The notes below the pieces were generated by a model that was given only the letters and a program-made list of their open reading frames with translations, was not told where the DNA came from and searched no databases. From positions 434,001 through 498,000 of the forward strand of contig CAJJDN010000050.1 in assembly GCA_905182985.1 (NCBI GenBank): a stretch of DNA of 64,000 nucleotides. Reading direction: 5' to 3'. This document shows positions 59,959 through 64,000 of the stretch, in pieces. Origin of the DNA: Paramecium sonneborni. Lineage: Eukaryota > Ciliophora > Oligohymenophorea > Peniculida > Parameciidae. Positions within the stretch are counted from its first letter, which is position 1; each line of letters opens with the position of its first letter. Made by a program: the position numbers and the translations under genes.

Positions 59959-61091
59959 ATGAAATAATCGGCTCGGAAACCAGGAAAATCAGTTCCTAAA
60001 TCTAAGGACAACTTTACAAATTAATCATCTAATTCAAAAAAAGAGATTACAAATGAATCTAATGGATTTGATGCTAAAAAATAATTGATAATCTAGCCAA
60101 TTATCATAGAACCTAAAAATAAATAAAATTGTTTATTTGAAATAGTTGAATTATCAAATTCTCTTAAAGATGATGATAATGTTAGTGGTTTAGTATTTAA
60201 GCAAATAATTATATCTATTGAAGCAAAACTAACAGAATTTTAAGAGCGACTTGATAATAGAGACAATCTGACTGAACTTAATACTCATCTATAGAAATTA
60301 CAATATCTTTAAGCTAGTCCATAAAGTCCACATGGAAATAAGAGTAATATAAAAAAAGATGACTCAAATAATGATACAAGTGGAATAATAAGAAATTAAA
60401 GTTAACTTTCATTACCTTAAAATGATATTAGTGTTATGAGTGCCCAAGAAAAAATGAAAAGTCCTCAAGTTAGAAGATCAGCTTAAAAATAAAATTCATG
60501 TATATTCCATATTCTTATTTAATTAAGCCATTCTTCCTAATATATCCTAATAAACTGTGTCTGATAATAATAAAATTGCTGCTTTAGAAAAAAGACTTAG
60601 AACTAATGAAGATAATTATATAAAATTGACTAGAGAATTTTAAGATCAATATAATACTAATAATTAAAAGTTAGAAAAAACAATTAAAGCTCTTAATGAA
60701 AAGTTTATGTCATTTAATTCTAACAATTTACAATAATAGTACAATGATATTACTGACAGTCAGAAGGCTTTAATTTCACATTTACATTAGTAATCTAAAG
60801 AAATGACGTAATTGCTTTCAATTATATAGCGAGATCAATAATACTATGAATAAACTCAAAGAAACTCAAAACTCTTAAAATGTTGAGATTTAAAATAAAA
60901 TTGAACATTGCTTAAATTTATAGAATGAAAATTTTGTTAGGATTTAATCACTTTCTTCTTCTCTTTAAAGTATTGATTCTGATTTAATTGTGATTTTAAA
61001 GTGCTATAAAGATCTTCTTAATGATATTTTCAAAATTGATTTGATAGATCAATAATAAAAAAAGTTAATCAGTCTTTTAGAAGAATATTGA
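59959..61091 (+). CDS. Coiled-coil protein, 360 aa
   Basis: Start MKQSARKPGKSVPKSKDNFT. Two introns: 60500-60527 (28) and 60808-60829 (22). Exons sum to 361 codons. The N-terminal 175 residues are polar and Ser-rich. Residues about 185-350 form a coiled coil (KIAALEKRLRTNEDNYIKLT; MNKLKETQNSQNVEIQNKIE). The end is LIDQQQKKLISLLEEY. The arrangement suits a structural or cortical protein; no family recognised. The ATG overlaps the stop of the unresolved upstream frame. Confidence 0.78.
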
Positions 61092-61142
61092 ATTATATAT
61101 AAATTACAATTTATTTATAATAGTTATACATAATTTTATTAT

Positions 61143-62015
61143 TCATCTTCTTGTAAAAAATGTATTTCTGTTTTCAAACTCTGATGGTTTCTTTCTATAA
61201 TCACCTTAATTAACTGTTGAATAATTGAATGTTCTTTCAGACTATTAAAATGAATTAGGTTTTTAAGCAAGATGTTTCTAATAATAAATATATTATTATT
61301 ACATCTTCTTTATATTTTAATTCTTAACCATAACCATTTGAAAGCAATTTTTTGCATTCTAAATGATCAGACTTTCCAAATGATTCATGTTTTCCATATT
61401 ATTTTTATTAATTATCTTCTAAAATTGGATTTCTATCAGCTGGTCTTAATTCAGCCACTTTAAGTTCTCTTTTTTCAAAAAGATCCTTAGTTTTAGCAGG
61501 AGCTGGTTAAATAGATTTTTAACTAGATTTCCAATCAGGTTATTATGTTTAATAATTCACTTTAGAATTTGGATTTACTTTTGGAGCTATTGGATTATTA
61601 TGAAAATTCCATAAATTATCCACATCACTTAAAGGAGTTTTAATTATATGACTCTTATTTTCATTTAAAGATTTGCTTTCCTAAGTTATAGGATCACTTG
61701 ATTTAAGAGTAGGATTATTTTTTTAAAGTGTTGCAATTTTATTCAAATTTTCTTTACACATTTCAATTGTTTTACTATCGCATTAAGAAGGTAATGTACA
61801 AGTAGTCTTTTCTTATTTTCTACAATTATTTATTATGAATACGCATATTTATTGATTTTTGAATTGTAATCTTTTGCAAGACATAATTCAGCTTGAGGGG
61901 AAAGATTTCTTTATAAATTTGCATAATTGACTAATCGTTATTATCCTCCATAATCTGTAAGAGTTCTAAGAGATGATTAAGTGGCTGATTTTTAGATAGA
62001 TTGCTGTTGAGACAT
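61143..62015 (-). CDS. Unknown protein, 274 aa
   Basis: Start MSQQQSIQKSATQSSLRTLT. Two introns: 61820-61842 (23) and 61278-61302 (25). Exons sum to 275 codons. A short N-terminal region contains TDYGGQQRLVNYANLQRN. A Cys-containing helix follows (LPSQCDSKTIEMCKENLNKI), then Pro-rich polar sequence. The tail (NYSTVNQGDYRKKPSEFENR) is the sort of short basic sequence seen in ciliary or microtubule-associated proteins, a weak hint only. It converges on the coiled-coil gene with 51 bp between stops. Confidence 0.72.
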
Positions 62016-62233
62016 TTAATTATTTTAATAATGTCGTTAAAAGCTGTTTAATTAATTATTTATTATTATATAATTAAATATCATAATATCAACAAAAAAT
62101 ATAGTTTAAGATTATTATCATTACATTTAGAAAACAAAATCTAGATATTTATTGTATAGATATTTTCTTTATATTTAGTAAACAAGATAAAAATATGAAG
62201 TTAATGAATTTTAATTAATCATTAATTTATAAA

Positions 62234-62941
62234 ATGATAAAACATTCTTTAACTCAAACATCTTCTACTAAACAAAATTTTTCATAAAAACTTCAACTGC
62301 AAAAGCTTAAAAGAAACAAATTAATGGTCTCAAAAGCTATTGGTATGCTTTAAAACCCATTTGATTCCCGCCAGGTATCTTAGTCCTTGAGATTTCTTGA
62401 AAATTAGACTTAAAGAAAGGCATTGCTTGATGAAATCATTACAATAAGAGAAGAAAGAAAAAGAAAATAAGAATTTGAAAAAATGTCTTCTATGAGAGGA
62501 ATTTTGACCAAAGTATAAAAAAGGTTCTCTGTGGTTAAAACTTAAGATCTAAAATTTAATAGAGATTTTAATGATTTTAAAATTTTACAAGAGGAACGCA
62601 ATAAAATGGAAAAATTATAGTATGAAAATCTGAACCTATAAATAAATGAAAGAAAATCTTAATTTAAAAGAATGTCAAGTCTTAACTTCTTAACTCGAGA
62701 AAGTGATAATCATATCCTTAAACATTAATTAAGTCTTGATCCAGGAGTTCCTTTATCATCATTGATGCTAACAAGAAAAACCTAAAGAAATACAACACTT
62801 TTACAGTCTAAAATAGTAAATAAATAAATGTAAAGATTATAATTTAATCAAATTAGTCCTGCTGTTGACGGTAATACTGAAAAAGTTCTTACTTCTCCTC
62901 AGAATTGCCTGATTATAACGTAAGAAACTGATTAAGAATGA
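62234..62941 (+). CDS. Basic polar protein, 235 aa
   Basis: An uninterrupted ciliate-code frame starting MIKHSLTQTSSTKQNFSQKL. It is strongly basic and Gln/Ser-rich, with helical segments (LLDEIITIREERKRKQEFEK; FKILQEERNKMEKLQYENLN) and many possible phosphorylation sites such as RMSS and RFS. No globular domain, signal or membrane segment. Divergent from the preceding minus-strand gene with 218 bp between starts. Function unknown. Confidence 0.72.
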
Positions 62942-63137
62942 TTGATAAATATAAATTATAAACTTTTAGTATCAAATGATTTCAAAATATAAACCTATTA
63001 ATATTTAAATATACATTATAGGTATTTAATCATGATTCTCATAATTATTTCAATTTTTGTCATCTATTTCATTTTATTTATCAAACAATTTCATATATCC
63101 ATTCATTTTTTTACTTATAATATAATATCCAAATTAA

Positions 63138-63956
63138 TCAAACCTTTTAAAATAGATCTTTTTTTAAATAAGAATTCCGAAAATACCTTAAATTTAGAAT
63201 TAATTTTAAAAGATGTAGAAATTATATTATTTTTAAAACAGAAAACACAAAAAATATTAATAAATTATATTTTTAATCCTTAGAGAGACTAAAGAAAATA
63301 TGAAAATATAAACCTAAACTGAATAAGATTTTTAGAAAAAAATTCATCTTCCAAAATTGTTTTTTAAGCAATCTACGAAGTCTCTAAAATTCCATATCCA
63401 AAAGCAACCTTTAGAAAGATAGAGTCATATAATTATATTTCTTTTATAAAATTACTTTTAATGAATAGGCTAACACTGAATTATTGTAATTTTCTTCTTC
63501 ACTTCTTTCCTATACTTTTAGAGGGTGTTCATTATTATTAATTAATCGATTATATTATGTATCTTATATATTATGCATTAAAACTTTTGCATCTGAAAAA
63601 CATTAGCCATGAATTCCATCTTCTAATAAATAAAGTAAAAAATATGATAAGAAATAAAATTTTTTAATTTTATCAAAAAATGATACCAATATTAGATTGT
63701 CGTGGTAATAATACTTTCTCATATCTCCACTTATGTTTATCCCCTTCGAATTTATTTATTATGGTATTTCTTTAAGTCTTTCTATTATTAATTTGTCAGT
63801 ATTATTTCTTCTGTGAATTACTTAATTCAAATTTATCCTTATTTTGTTTTCGTTTAAAACTTGAATTTAGAATTAGGAGTTATTAAGTTCTAATTTTTAT
63901 TTTTAAACGCTTTTCTATATTTGTAAAATTTATTTTATTATTAATTAGATTATCAT
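63138..63956 (-). CDS. Putative protein with C-terminal hydrophobic region, 272 aa
   Basis: A minus-strand frame of 273 codons without TGA or introns, start MIIQLIIKQILQIQKSVQKQ. The middle reads like real protein (DGIHGQCFSDAKVLMHNIQD; PLKVQERSEEENYNNSVLAY). The C-terminal third is hydrophobic (FFLKILFSLGLYFHIFFSLS and a second stretch), suggesting membrane association. Another minus frame in the same place contains KWRYEKVLLPRQSNIG, so introns may have been missed and the true model could differ. A plus-strand ORF opposite (63032-63322) looks like a shadow. Confidence 0.42.
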
Positions 63957-64000
63957 AAAAATTTTATATTTTATATTTAATAAGTAATAAATAATTAATT

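Noticed and set aside
63032..63322. Plus-strand ORF near the right edge
   Set aside because: It lies opposite a longer minus-strand frame with more protein-like composition; its own sequence is hydrophobic AT-driven filler.
1..64000. tRNA or rRNA genes, bacterial contamination
   Set aside because: No cloverleaf-like GC-richer segments or rRNA signatures were noticed, and codon use, introns and base composition are uniform and eukaryotic throughout.

Overview
This window reads as somatic (macronuclear) DNA of a ciliate, most likely a Paramecium species. Three observations support this. TAA and TAG occur constantly inside long conserved reading frames (read as Gln) and only TGA ends them. The genes carry about 40 introns of 20-35 bases with GT...AG ends, mostly GTA...TAG. 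One 92-bp segment flanked by TA dinucleotides is present in one copy of a locus and absent from two others, exactly as an internal eliminated sequence (IES) would be. Translated with the standard code almost everything looks broken, so all proteins below use the ciliate nuclear code. Exon-intron structures were worked out by hand. In each model given as a full gene, the exon lengths sum to a multiple of three.

Layout. 1-8.8 kb: two tandem paralogous large proteins with acylation-type N termini. 9-16.5 kb: an uncertain small locus, a coiled-coil protein (interrupted by duplicated blocks) and a six-repeat kelch protein. 16.5-22.5 kb: three small unknown genes, also affected by duplicated blocks. 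22.5-34.2 kb, all on the minus strand: a 2137-residue LRR-patatin phospholipase, a trichocyst-matrix-like secreted protein, a charged nuclear-type protein and a kinesin. 34.4-38.4 kb: one locus written three times, with the IES in only one copy. 39-50.5 kb: a small membrane ORF on the plus strand, then on the minus strand an acylated small protein, a cyclic-nucleotide-gated K+ channel, a TRAF-type zinc finger protein, a RAP-domain protein, a tail-anchored protein and a cAMP-receptor-like GPCR with a small gene abutting it. 51.5-64 kb: a secreted coiled-coil protein, a three-repeat Myb protein, a coiled-coil protein, an SOSS-B/hSSB-like OB-fold protein, and several coiled-coil, tail-anchored or unknown genes.

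Assembly. Six internal joins (five single Ns and one 64-N run) are each followed by an exact copy of sequence already given just before. This is the signature of overlapping contigs that were abutted instead of merged. Removing the repeats leaves roughly 56.5 kb of real sequence. The duplications should not be read as biology.

The genes form no obvious single pathway. Themes are cell cortex and secretion (trichocyst-type protein, kinesin, coiled coils), signalling (K+ channel, GPCR, lipase, acylated proteins) and nucleic-acid binding (Myb, OB-fold, RAP). Intergenic distances are very short, often 10-200 bp. I saw no rRNA, tRNA, CRISPR array or transposon.
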